Below, piece by piece: positions 23,610 through 30,959 of a stretch of DNA of 64,000 bases. Both the position numbers and the translations under genes were made by a program. The stretch's first letter is position 1. Every line of letters begins with the position of its first letter. The stretch comes from Stigmatella ashevillena (GTDB lineage: Bacteria > Myxococcota > Myxococcia > Myxococcales > Myxococcaceae): the NCBI RefSeq assembly GCF_028368975.1, contig NZ_JAQNDM010000002.1, positions 3,528,425 through 3,592,424 on the forward strand. The letters run 5' to 3'. The notes beneath the pieces were generated by a model. It had not been told where the DNA came from. It made no database searches and saw only the letters and a list, made by a program, of their open reading frames with translations.

Positions 23610-25454
23610 ATGCGCACGAAGAGAGGGCGAGGCTGGAGATGGAGCGTGTTGGGAGGGGTGCTGCTCCTGGCGGTGGTGTCGCTGCTGCTCCTCCGCGAGC
23701 ACCTGGGGGGCCGTGCCTCCCGAGGCTGCGAAGAGACGCAGGCGGCACTTGCAGCCGGGGGCCTTGACGTCGTGGACTACGAGGCCGATCTCCAGATCGA
23801 TCCGGTAACGCGGACGCTCACCGGTACGGTGGGAATCCTGGTCAGAAGCCAGGGCGCGTGGAACCAGCCCTTGGAGCTCTCGGCCGAGGGGCTGAGCATC
23901 GAAGCGGTGCGCGAAGGCGACACGGCGCTGGAGTTTCAACACGAGGGGGGCAGCCTCCGCATCCCGCTGAACCGTGCGCCGGGCACCGGGCAGCACAGGC
24001 GCGTGAGCGTGCGGTATCGCGGCCAGCCGGAGGGGGGGCTTCACTTCAAGGAGGACGCTTTCTACACGGCGTTTCACACGGCGCGCTGGATGCCTTCTCG
24101 GGACCTGCCAAGCGACAAAGCCACGTGGACGTTGCGCCTCACGGTGCCGGCGGGGCTGAGCGTCATTGCCAGCGGGAAGCTCCTGACACGTGAGGCGCTG
24201 CAGGGAGCCAAGGAGCGGTACACTTGGCGACTCGAGGTGCCGCACTCCGCCTACCTGCTGGGGTTCGTCGCCGGGAAGTTTCAGGAGAGCCAAGCGATGG
24301 TGGGCCTCGTGCGCCTGCGCTTTCTGGGGGCGGGCCGCAGCGAGGCGGAGCTGAAGCGCGTCTTCGCGGATACGACGGCGATGTTCCGGTTCTTCCAGGA
24401 GCGTGCCGGGGTGCCGTACCCGTTCGAGGAGTACACGCAGGTGTTGCTGCCGGAAGCGACGCCGCAGGAGGTTGCCGGCCATGCCCTGCTGGAGGCGGGT
24501 TATGCGGACGAAGTGCTGACCGAGCCCCGCGAGGACTGGATGAGCGCCCATGAACTCGCACACCAGTGGTGGGGCAATCTGGTGACTTGCGGCAGTTGGG
24601 GAGACTTCTGGCTGAACGAGGGGCTGACCACCTTCATGACCGCTGCCTACAAGGAGCACCGCTGGGGCCGTGATGAGTATGACCGGGAGATGGCCTTGGC
24701 ACGGCGCAGGTACCAACGGTTGAGGGCTCGTGGAGCGGATCGGGCGCTGGCGCTGCCCGAGACCTCACTCTCACGCGAGGTGGGAGGGCCTCTGCCCTAC
24801 GCCAAGGGCAGCCTGGTGTTGCACCTGCTGCGCTCCGAGTTGGGGGAAGAAGATTTCTGGGCGGGGATTCGTGAGTTCACCGCCTCCCATGCGTCCTGTG
24901 CGGCCAGCACCTCCGACTTCCGTGCCGCCCTGGAGAAGGCCAGCGGTCGGGAGCTGGGACCGTTCTTCGCGCAGTGGGTTCACGGGACGGGGGTTCCTGA
25001 GATCGTGGCCCAGCATCGGGTGGAAGAGGGAACACTGGTGCTGGAGGTTGAACAGTCACAGCGCGTGTGGAGCCTTCCGCTCACGCTCGCCATCGAGACG
25101 GACGCAGGGCGTGAGATACGGCGTGTCCCACTCGCCCCATCGCACCAGGAGTTTCGTTTTCCTCTGAAGGGTTCGTTGAAGTCGGTGCGTGTGGATGCGG
25201 GCGGCGTCCTGCCCTTCGCCATCTCTCATGAGCGGCCAGTGTCCATGCTGCTCTACCAACTGGATCACGAGCCGGATGTCATGGGGCGCATGGATGCAAT
25301 CGAGCACCTCGTGGAGCTGTGCCGTGCAGGCGACGGCCCTCAGGAGTGCCAGGGACTGCGGGACCGGCTGGCCATATCCGCTCGTGACGATGCCTCGCGG
25401 CTGATCCGGAAGCTCGCGCAGGATGCGCACCAGCAGATGATCGCTCCACCGTAA
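23610..25454 (+). CDS. M1-family zinc aminopeptidase, membrane-anchored
   Basis: 614 aa from ATG 23610. Residues about 9-28 (WSVLGGVLLLAVVSLLLL) form a signal anchor. The N-terminal beta domain includes GLDVVDYEADLQIDPVTRTL. The catalytic site is complete: H314-E315-L-A-H318 in SAHELAHQWWGN and the third ligand E337 in WLNEGLTTFM. The GAMEN-type exopeptidase motif is replaced by a diverged stretch (near EVAGHALLEAGY), so aminopeptidase specificity is uncertain. A C-terminal helical part with DPSFRAALEKASG-like sequence follows. It probably acts in the periplasm on peptides. It is divergent from the outer-membrane barrel gene. Confidence 0.87.
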   Translation: MRTKRGRGWRWSVLGGVLLLAVVSLLLLREHLGGRASRGCEETQAALAAGGLDVVDYEADLQIDPVTRTLTGTVGILVRSQGAWNQPLELSAEGLSIEAVREGDTALEFQHEGGSLRIPLNRAPGTGQHRRVSVRYRGQPEGGLHFKEDAFYTAFHTARWMPSRDLPSDKATWTLRLTVPAGLSVIASGKLLTREALQGAKERYTWRLEVPHSAYLLGFVAGKFQESQAMVGLVRLRFLGAGRSEAELKRVFADTTAMFRFFQERAGVPYPFEEYTQVLLPEATPQEVAGHALLEAGYADEVLTEPREDWMSAHELAHQWWGNLVTCGSWGDFWLNEGLTTFMTAAYKEHRWGRDEYDREMALARRRYQRLRARGADRALALPETSLSREVGGPLPYAKGSLVLHLLRSELGEEDFWAGIREFTASHASCAASTSDFRAALEKASGRELGPFFAQWVHGTGVPEIVAQHRVEEGTLVLEVEQSQRVWSLPLTLAIETDAGREIRRVPLAPSHQEFRFPLKGSLKSVRVDAGGVLPFAISHERPVSMLLYQLDHEPDVMGRMDAIEHLVELCRAGDGPQECQGLRDRLAISARDDASRLIRKLAQDAHQQMIAPP

Positions 25455-25540
25455 GTCCTGGAGCCCAGTGGCAGGTCAACATCCGCGCGCTGCGGTTCGA
25501 GGCCTCGATGCCGGTGACCTCGTATATAGGATGCGCCCTC

Positions 25541-26965
25541 ATGATTCTCACCAAAGACGCCTTCCTCTCCCAAGCCAACGCCACGCTCGCCGGGCTCAAC
25601 GGCGCTCTCCGCGACGCCCTCTCCCATCACGGTGAACCCGACATCGCCCCCCTCGCGAGAGCCTTCAAGAAGGGTGGGACATGCTCCGCCACGGAGTTCA
25701 TCCAAACGCTCTGCCCAGGCCCCCTCTCGCACATTGGGCTCGCGGCCATGGTGATGCGCGAGCAGCTCAAGGCCCGGGACGAAGTCCTGGGCGAGGACGT
25801 GTCCGAGGCAACGGTCGTCACCGGCCACGCACGTGTCTCCAGATCGCTGAGCGTCACCGCCCCGCTCGTCGTCCTCGGCGACCTGGAGGTCGAGGGCGTC
25901 ATCCACGACTCCGGGCCCGACTCGACGGTCGTCGTCGTCGGCCGGTGCACCGCATGGGGGCTTCAGACGTCGGGGAACTTCCTGGTCCTCGGTGACCTCA
26001 TCGTGCGCGACGCCATCCAGGGCGTCTACAACGACGAGAGCCTCGTCGTCGCCGGTGCACTCGAGACGCGCTTCCTCGACGAGAATGACCACGACGTCTC
26101 CGTTCAAGGAGAAGTGCGTGTGAAGCACCGGTTCAAGAACGGCCGCTCCGATGAAGCGGCGGCGTCGCAGTCCTCTGTCTTCCTCGTCCCCAGCCTCTAC
26201 GACGTCGACCAGAACGAGCTCCATCACGACGAACTCTTCGAGCGAATCTCCCGGAACGAGCCTGTCTTCACAGAAGCGCCGAGGCCGCAAGAGGTGCGCG
26301 AGCCGGACGCCCCCACGGCCGAGGAGCTCCAGGGCATCGACGTGGCGGCCATCGCCGCGCGCGCGCCAGTCGCGGTGAGCCAGAGAAACATCCTCTACGC
26401 GCAGCGGAAGACCGGCGAGGTGTGGCTGGAGGGCTCGGAAGCGCTCCCTGTGGCGCTCTACGACGGAGAGAAGTTCCTGGGGTCTGAGCCGATGCCAGCC
26501 CTCGAAGAGACACGGGCTTCGGAGCGCGTCACCCTCTGGCGCAAGCGAGGCGATCTGTTCCTGGAGATCGAGCGCTTCGAGGCCATCGTGCAAGTGCACG
26601 CGGGCTACAACAACGGGCAGAAGACGACGCTTCGCTTCGCCTTCGACAGCGCGGACGCGGCCTCGCGGGAGGTGCGGCGGCTGGAGGCCCGCTACACGGG
26701 GGACTTCCTCCGCGTCACGACCGAGATTCCGGGACGAGGCCCCCTGGAGCGTGAACTCTTCCGCTACGAGAATGGGAAGTCCGAATACACGTCGGCCATC
26801 ATCCAGGGGACGACGCTCGTGACGCGGGATGGCCACCGCAAGACCTTCGCCGACGAGGCTTCCGCCCTGCTCGCGCTCGAGGAGTGGCTCGACAGTCAGC
26901 GGCGCTCCGGGCTCGAGCTGAAGATCCTCGAATGGAAGCCTTTCGGGCTCCTCGCGAAGAGGTAG
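25541..26965 (+). CDS. Uncharacterised protein with a beta-helix (polymer-forming-like) segment
   Basis: 474 aa from ATG 25541 (MILTKDAFLSQANATL); an in-frame ATG at 25508 is less likely. Residues about 95-200 have repeated short strands (VTAPLVVLGDLEVEGVI, STVVVVGRCTAWGL, NFLVLGDLIVRDAI, ESLVVAGALETRF), the pattern of right-handed beta-helices such as bactofilins and other polymer-forming proteins. The C-terminal part (about 320-474) contains VTLWRKRGDLFLEIERFEAIVQVHAGYNNGQ and FAFDSADAASREVRRL, perhaps a WGR-like small domain (tentative). No signal peptide is seen. It follows the aminopeptidase gene by 86 bp on the same strand. Confidence 0.65.
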   Translation: MILTKDAFLSQANATLAGLNGALRDALSHHGEPDIAPLARAFKKGGTCSATEFIQTLCPGPLSHIGLAAMVMREQLKARDEVLGEDVSEATVVTGHARVSRSLSVTAPLVVLGDLEVEGVIHDSGPDSTVVVVGRCTAWGLQTSGNFLVLGDLIVRDAIQGVYNDESLVVAGALETRFLDENDHDVSVQGEVRVKHRFKNGRSDEAAASQSSVFLVPSLYDVDQNELHHDELFERISRNEPVFTEAPRPQEVREPDAPTAEELQGIDVAAIAARAPVAVSQRNILYAQRKTGEVWLEGSEALPVALYDGEKFLGSEPMPALEETRASERVTLWRKRGDLFLEIERFEAIVQVHAGYNNGQKTTLRFAFDSADAASREVRRLEARYTGDFLRVTTEIPGRGPLERELFRYENGKSEYTSAIIQGTTLVTRDGHRKTFADEASALLALEEWLDSQRRSGLELKILEWKPFGLLAKR

Positions 26966-27260
26966 GCCCGTGGCGTGGACGCGACCTGATCCACGCTGGT
27001 AACTTCGAGGATCCTTCAAGGGAGGGACTCATGCTTTGGCTCTGGGGGGAGTCGTCCTAAGTGCAGAGTGGGGGCTGGCGCAAAGTCGTGGCAATCTGCG
27101 CGGGCGTGCTGCTGCCACTACCGCTCGTGCTGCTGCTGTGGGGGCTCCTGAGGCCGGAGGTGCCCGCGGAAGCGCCAACCCTTGAGCTTCGTCCCCATGG
27201 CCCCGATGCGCTCCACGGCCTTCTCGATCTCCTCGGAGACGATGCCCGTCGATGGGAACA
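26966..27260. other. Gene-remnant region
   Basis: No intact gene. Two overlapping fragments are visible. On the minus strand, about 27085-27285, a frame with almost exclusively G or C at third positions reads FPSTGIVSEEIEKAVERIGA and ends with a stop near 27120; it looks like the C-terminal end of a lost gene. On the plus strand from a GTG at 27061, a membrane-anchor-like start (KVVAICAGVLLPLPLVLLLW) followed by GPDALHGLLDLLGDDARRW resembles the beginning of a DUF4350-type protein that is cut off. The region borders the toxin islet and may be a deletion scar. Confidence 0.35.
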
Positions 27261-27713
27261 TCAAGGAGTTGTTCCATTTCCGCTGGGCAGCGCTCCTAGC
27301 TCGTGGAGTTTGCTGCGAGCAATCTCATGCTGAGGATCCTTCTGGAGGATGCGCCGGTAGAGTCGGATCTTCTCTGCCGGGTCGCGCGCGAGGGCCGCTT
27401 CGAAAGTGAGAACTTGTACATGCTCCGGGTCCAACGCCCGAGCCTTCTCAAGCTGTCGGTTCGCCTCTCCGTCCTCGCCCATGAGGAAGTAGACGAAGCC
27501 AAGTTCCACGCGCACAACAAGGTCCTCAGGAATCAGCTCAAGGAGCCTTTCGAACGTGGGCACTGACACTTCGGGCTCCGCATAGAAGCCCTCCGCAAGC
27601 TTCCGGAGTTCCTCAGGCTCGGAAACACGACGGAGTTCCTCGCGGAGAGCCCGCTCCACCTCCGATCCGCCTGTCTCCAGCACTCGCTTTGCCAGATGTT
27701 CAAGCTGACTCAT
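27261..27713 (-). CDS. TPR-type protein, probable immunity partner of the SitA-like toxin
   Basis: 150 aa from ATG 27713, with an AGAAGGGACCCC ribosome-binding site. It is entirely helical: EHLAKRVLETGG, ERALREELRRV, then TPR-like pairs (PTFERLLELIPEDLVVRVELGFVYF, EANRQLEKARALDPEHVQVLTFEA, LYRRILQKDPQHEIARSKLHELG). It begins 39 bp after the stop of the SitA-like gene on the same strand. In Myxococcus, each sitA toxin gene is followed by its sitI immunity gene, and immunity proteins are variable in sequence. Immunity is therefore inferred from position; the sequence alone says only TPR-like. Confidence 0.6.
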   Translation of the reverse strand: MSQLEHLAKRVLETGGSEVERALREELRRVSEPEELRKLAEGFYAEPEVSVPTFERLLELIPEDLVVRVELGFVYFLMGEDGEANRQLEKARALDPEHVQVLTFEAALARDPAEKIRLYRRILQKDPQHEIARSKLHELGALPSGNGTTP

Positions 27714-27752
27714 GGGGTCCCTTCTGTCCAAGCACGTCAGGAGTGCATGGCC

Positions 27753-28973
27753 TCATGGTGGAACAAAAGCCGTGTTGATCGTGATGCGTCCATCCGCGTA
27801 CTTGAACCAGCGAATGGTCAAGTCAACCAAGTTCCCCAACGTATCCTTGACCTGAATGGTGACCTCGAAGATGGCTCCGTTGGGGCTGGTAGCAACAGCG
27901 CTGACCTTCCCATCGAGTTGGCGAACAGCGTCAATGAGAATCTGTCGCTGCTCCGCCCATGTCGGGGCGAGTCGGCTGAGGTTGTGCTTGGGTACATCAA
28001 TGTGCGGGGCTTTGACCGAGGGGTTGCTGTCTGAGCCCATCGCCCCCATGGCAACCGCCGTGGCAGGCAGGGAGATGATGACGGTGCTTCCAACGACGGC
28101 CACCGCGCTCACCTGTCCCACGTTCGCCAGGTTGATGCCCACCCGTGAGGCTCCCACAGCCACTGCCTCCGAGAAGCTGGGCAGCATCGACAGCTGCGAG
28201 GACAGCAGCGCAGCACCCCCGGTCATTCCTTGGCTCACCACCACCGTCACCGCGAGGACGAAGACACGGGCCACCTCTGGGCCTACCCGGTTCGCGAAGC
28301 GCTTGCTGGCATGCTCCAACTCCTCCCAGGTGGTGGCCCGGTCGCTGGCCCACTTCAGCTCCCGGCTCGCGTCCACCACCTCCAGGAACGTCTCCACTCC
28401 CAGGTAGATCAGCAGGAGCGCTGAGACGATGGCCGCCGCCTTGGTGAATACAGGCTCGGGGTTGGCCGCCAAGGCGGCCCAGGTGATGAGGCCCGTGGCG
28501 ATCACGGTGTAGAAGAGCTGGGGGGCCAGGGTGTTCTCCACCGCCTTGGCGATGCTCTCCTTGAGGGGATCTATCGACAGGCCCAGGGCCACCCCCAGCT
28601 TGTCCCACTTGCTCAGGCCCATCACGTCATCGAGCAGGGAGAGGCAGTTTTCCTTGCGCTGGCCCGGCTCGCAGAGGCCGCCAAAGCTCTTGCTCATCAG
28701 GAGCTGCCAGCGGGTGCCCGGATCGTTGCTGGGGTAAGAGGCGCGCACCAGCCAGCCTTGCTGGGGCGGGCGGAGAGTGAGGGGTGCATTCAGCACCATC
28801 TGCGTCAGCGCTTCCTCGAACGCTTCCGCGTCCACCTTCACGGGCTGGGTCGAGGTGGGCGGCGTGTACTCCAGGTGCTGGCCCTGCCCCGTGTCGAGGC
28901 GTACCACACGCTGGGTGGCGCACGCATTGAGCAGGGCCAAGAGCAGGACCGCAGCGGTCAGACGAGTTGCCAC
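27753..28973 (-). CDS. SitA-like polymorphic toxin lipoprotein
   Basis: 406 aa, GTG start with a GGAGGG ribosome-binding site. A type II signal peptide (MATRLTAAVLLLALLNAC, C18 lipidated) is followed by a conserved region with GTRWQLLMSKSFGGLCEPGQ and DDVMGLSKWDKLGVALGL. Three hydrophobic stretches then follow (LFYTVIATGLITWAALA, FTKAAAIVSALLLIYLG, VSAVAVVGSTVIISLPATAVAMGAMG). The last 80 residues (from about HIDVPKHNLSRLAPTW to the end) form a separate small domain. This plan is that of SitA lipoproteins, which pass between myxobacteria by outer-membrane exchange and kill siblings lacking the immunity gene. The toxic activity of this C terminus is not recognisable. Neighbours: a TPR immunity candidate downstream, an integrase remnant and tRNA-Pro upstream. 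Confidence 0.65.
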   Translation of the reverse strand: MATRLTAAVLLLALLNACATQRVVRLDTGQGQHLEYTPPTSTQPVKVDAEAFEEALTQMVLNAPLTLRPPQQGWLVRASYPSNDPGTRWQLLMSKSFGGLCEPGQRKENCLSLLDDVMGLSKWDKLGVALGLSIDPLKESIAKAVENTLAPQLFYTVIATGLITWAALAANPEPVFTKAAAIVSALLLIYLGVETFLEVVDASRELKWASDRATTWEELEHASKRFANRVGPEVARVFVLAVTVVVSQGMTGGAALLSSQLSMLPSFSEAVAVGASRVGINLANVGQVSAVAVVGSTVIISLPATAVAMGAMGSDSNPSVKAPHIDVPKHNLSRLAPTWAEQRQILIDAVRQLDGKVSAVATSPNGAIFEVTIQVKDTLGNLVDLTIRWFKYADGRITINTAFVPP

Positions 28974-29070
28974 GGGGCGCCCTCCAGATCGAGGAGGGAT
29001 CCAGCCTACGGGATCGTCGCCCCAGAGACGATGACGCCCCAGATCCTATTCGCACCCCACCACGGGGGGG

Positions 29071-29334
29071 GAAAGCTGCCCGGCGTGCACCGGGGTCCGG
29101 AAAGTCTCCTTTCCCTGGCGGGATAAGCAGCCGAAGAAGATCCTGTAGTACCTCAAGGCCGAGGAGGTGCCGCTGATGCTGGCCTCGCGGGAGCGGCGCT
29201 GGCGCCCGCTGTGCGCCACGGCGGTCTACACCGGCATGCGCAAGGGCGAGTTGCTGGCGCTGCGCAAGGTGGACGTGGACCTCTCGGCGGGCATCAATCA
29301 GCTCGCCATCCACTTGCTGCGGGTTTGCTGCTAG
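29071..29334 (+). pseudogene. Tyrosine recombinase (phage-type integrase) remnant
   Basis: One plus-strand frame reads GVRKVSFPWRDKQPKKIL, then an in-frame TAG (29146-29148), then YLKAEEVPLML and ATAVYTGMRKGELLALRKVD. The last stretch is the box I region of tyrosine recombinases, including the catalytic Arg in TGMRKGELL. Soon after DVDLSAG the similarity ends and a stop follows at 29332. The N-terminal domain, box II (HxxR) and the catalytic Tyr are absent. The fragment points toward and ends 69 bp from the 3' end of tRNA-Pro, a classic integration site, so it marks an old element insertion. Confidence 0.75.
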
Positions 29335-29353
29335 ACGAGACGGCAGGAAAAAC

Positions 29354-29400
29354 AAAAGCTCAGGAGCCTCGCTGGAAGTCCGCGAAACTCCTGAGCTTTT
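29354..29400 (-). terminator. Terminator of the tRNA-Pro gene
   Basis: Perfect 13-bp inverted repeat AAAAGCTCAGGAG / CTCCTGAGCTTTT with a 21-nt loop. Read on the minus strand it lies directly 3' of the tRNA and ends in TTTT, so it is a good intrinsic terminator; the symmetrical arms also let it work on the plus strand. Confidence 0.8.
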
Positions 29401-29402
29401 AA

Positions 29403-29479
29403 TGGTCGGGGAGACAGGATTTGAACCTGCGACCCCTTGGTCCCGAACCAAGTGCTCTACCAGGCTGAGCCACTCCCCG
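29403..29479 (-). tRNA. tRNA-Pro (anticodon CGG)
   Basis: Cloverleaf on the minus strand: acceptor stem CGGGGAG / CTCCCCG, D-arm with GCTCAGCCTGGTAGAGC, anticodon stem CTTGG / CCAAG with loop TTCGGGA (anticodon CGG at 29445-29443), and T-arm with GGTTCAAATCC. The discriminator is A and CCA is encoded (29403-29405). A terminator follows directly. A broken integrase gene flanks its 3' end. Confidence 0.95.
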
Positions 29480-29526
29480 GTCTCTTCCCTTCGCCTTGGT
29501 ACTTCCTCGGGCGGCGAAGTGCGGCG

Positions 29527-29555
29527 GATGTATCCGACCCGCCCGGCTGAGTCAA
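29527..29555 (-). promoter_or_regulatory. Candidate sigma-70-type promoter of tRNA-Pro
   Basis: On the minus strand, TTGACT (29555-29550), 17-bp spacer, TACATC (29532-29527), about 48 bp before the tRNA 5' end. The -35 is close to consensus; the -10 is weak. Confidence 0.4.
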
Positions 29556-29734
29556 CGCCTCAGGATCTGGTTTTCGTTCCGCCTTTTCGCCCCTCCACCC
29601 TCTGAGTCTTAAAGGACCCAGGAGTGTCTTGGGACTCCACCCGCGCCCCTGCAACCGTCTGATTCTGTTCAAAACTCGTCCCGGAATGCGGCTTGCTCTG
29701 GTTCCTCCCGCCCTCTACCCGCCTCAACCCGACC

Positions 29735-30127
29735 ATGCCCTCGCCCATCATCCTCATCTCCGACGATGAACCCCTTCTCATCTCCGCGCTCGTTCGCGAG
29801 GGGCGCCGCGCGGGGCTCACCTGCATCGGGGACAGCAGCGCGGAGAATGTCCTCTCCCTCGCCCGCCTGCACCGCCCCGCCGTCATCATCCTCGACATTC
29901 ACCAGCGCTTGGATGGAAGAGACTTGCTCGCCCGCCTCAAGCAGGACCCAGAGACCCGTCACTGCAAGGTCATCATCCTCAGCGGCATCGAGGATCAGCA
30001 CATGCGCCATCAGTGCTTCAAGCTCGGCGCCGACGCCTACGAGGTGAAGCCCTTCAACGCCACCTTCATGCCCCGGGTCGCTCGCATGGCCGCCGCCAGC
30101 GCCGAGCTGCTCGCCATCCCCGCCTGA
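29735..30127 (+). CDS. Single-domain response regulator
   Basis: 130 aa from ATG 29735. It is a complete receiver domain: acidic pair in ILISDDEPL, phosphoacceptor D54 in VIILDIHQRLDG, Ser/Thr position in VIILSGIED, and K105 in YEVKPFN. There is no output domain, so it signals by protein contact (CheY-like). No histidine kinase is adjacent, so it is an orphan. It is convergent with rpe, with a 1-bp gap. Confidence 0.88.
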   Translation: MPSPIILISDDEPLLISALVREGRRAGLTCIGDSSAENVLSLARLHRPAVIILDIHQRLDGRDLLARLKQDPETRHCKVIILSGIEDQHMRHQCFKLGADAYEVKPFNATFMPRVARMAAASAELLAIPA

Positions 30128-30128
30128 G

Positions 30129-30782
30129 TCACGGCCGCAGCGAGGCGATCGCCTTCGCGTAGTCCTTCGCGCCGAACACGTGCGAGCCTGCCACCAGCAC
30201 CGAGGCCCCGGCGTCCACCACCCGCCGCGCCGTCTCCTCGTTGATGCCCCCATCCACCTCGATGTCCGCGCTCAACCCGCGCGCGTCCAACATCGCCCGA
30301 AGCCGGCGTACCTTGTCCACGGACGCCTCGATGAAGCTCTGCCCCCCGAAGCCCGGGTTCACGCTCATCAGCAGCACCATCTCCACCTCCCCCAGCACCT
30401 CTTCAATCGCTGACAGCGGTGTGGAGGGATTGAGCACCACCGAGGGCTTCGCCCCCGCCTGACGGATCTGCTGCAGCGTCCGGTGCAGGTGCGGACTCGC
30501 CTCCACGTGCACCGTCAGAATGTCCGCCCCCGCCTTCGCGAAGGCTTCGATGTACCGCTCCGGCTCGACGATCATCAGGTGCACGTCCAGCGGCTTCTTC
30601 GCCACCCGCTTGATGGCCTGCACGATGACCGGCCCCAGCGTGATGTTCGGCACGAAACGGCCATCCATGACATCCACGTGAATCCAATCCGCGCCCGCGG
30701 CTTCCACCGCGCGCACTTCCTCGGCCAAACGGCTGAAGTCACAGGACAACAAGGACGGAGAGATGAGAACTCGGCGGCTCAT
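30129..30782 (-). CDS. rpe: Ribulose-phosphate 3-epimerase
   Basis: 217 aa, normal length. It interconverts D-ribulose 5-phosphate and D-xylulose 5-phosphate in the pentose phosphate pathway, in the cytosol. Signature pieces: [30 protein letters not shown] (metal ligands His and catalytic Asp), [17 protein letters not shown], and the second catalytic Asp in [11 protein letters not shown]. It ends beside the convergent response-regulator gene. Confidence 0.97.
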   Translation of the reverse strand: MSRRVLISPSLLSCDFSRLAEEVRAVEAAGADWIHVDVMDGRFVPNITLGPVIVQAIKRVAKKPLDVHLMIVEPERYIEAFAKAGADILTVHVEASPHLHRTLQQIRQAGAKPSVVLNPSTPLSAIEEVLGEVEMVLLMSVNPGFGGQSFIEASVDKVRRLRAMLDARGLSADIEVDGGINEETARRVVDAGASVLVAGSHVFGAKDYAKAIASLRP

Positions 30783-30959
30783 GGTGGATTCCCGTCATAG
30801 CCGCTCCCGGTTTCCAACGGTACCGGGCATTTCCTGCCTGGTCCGTGGAGTTTTCAATCCCAGATGCAGCGAGGCAGCCAGGCAGGCTCCCCTCTTGGGC
30901 CTCGTGCTAGAAAGAGGCGGTTGCCTCAGAACACGCCTTTTCTTCGGAGTCGCTCCCAG

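Noticed and set aside
23334-24716. Extension of the outer-membrane barrel gene upstream on the minus strand (full frame 776 codons)
   Set aside because: The extension overlaps the aminopeptidase gene in the opposite direction and lacks a signal peptide; the start at 23333 gives one.
30864-30959. Upstream extension of the GAF/HD-GYP gene
   Set aside because: Third-position GC drops to a non-coding level and the GTG at 30960 directly precedes the conserved part.
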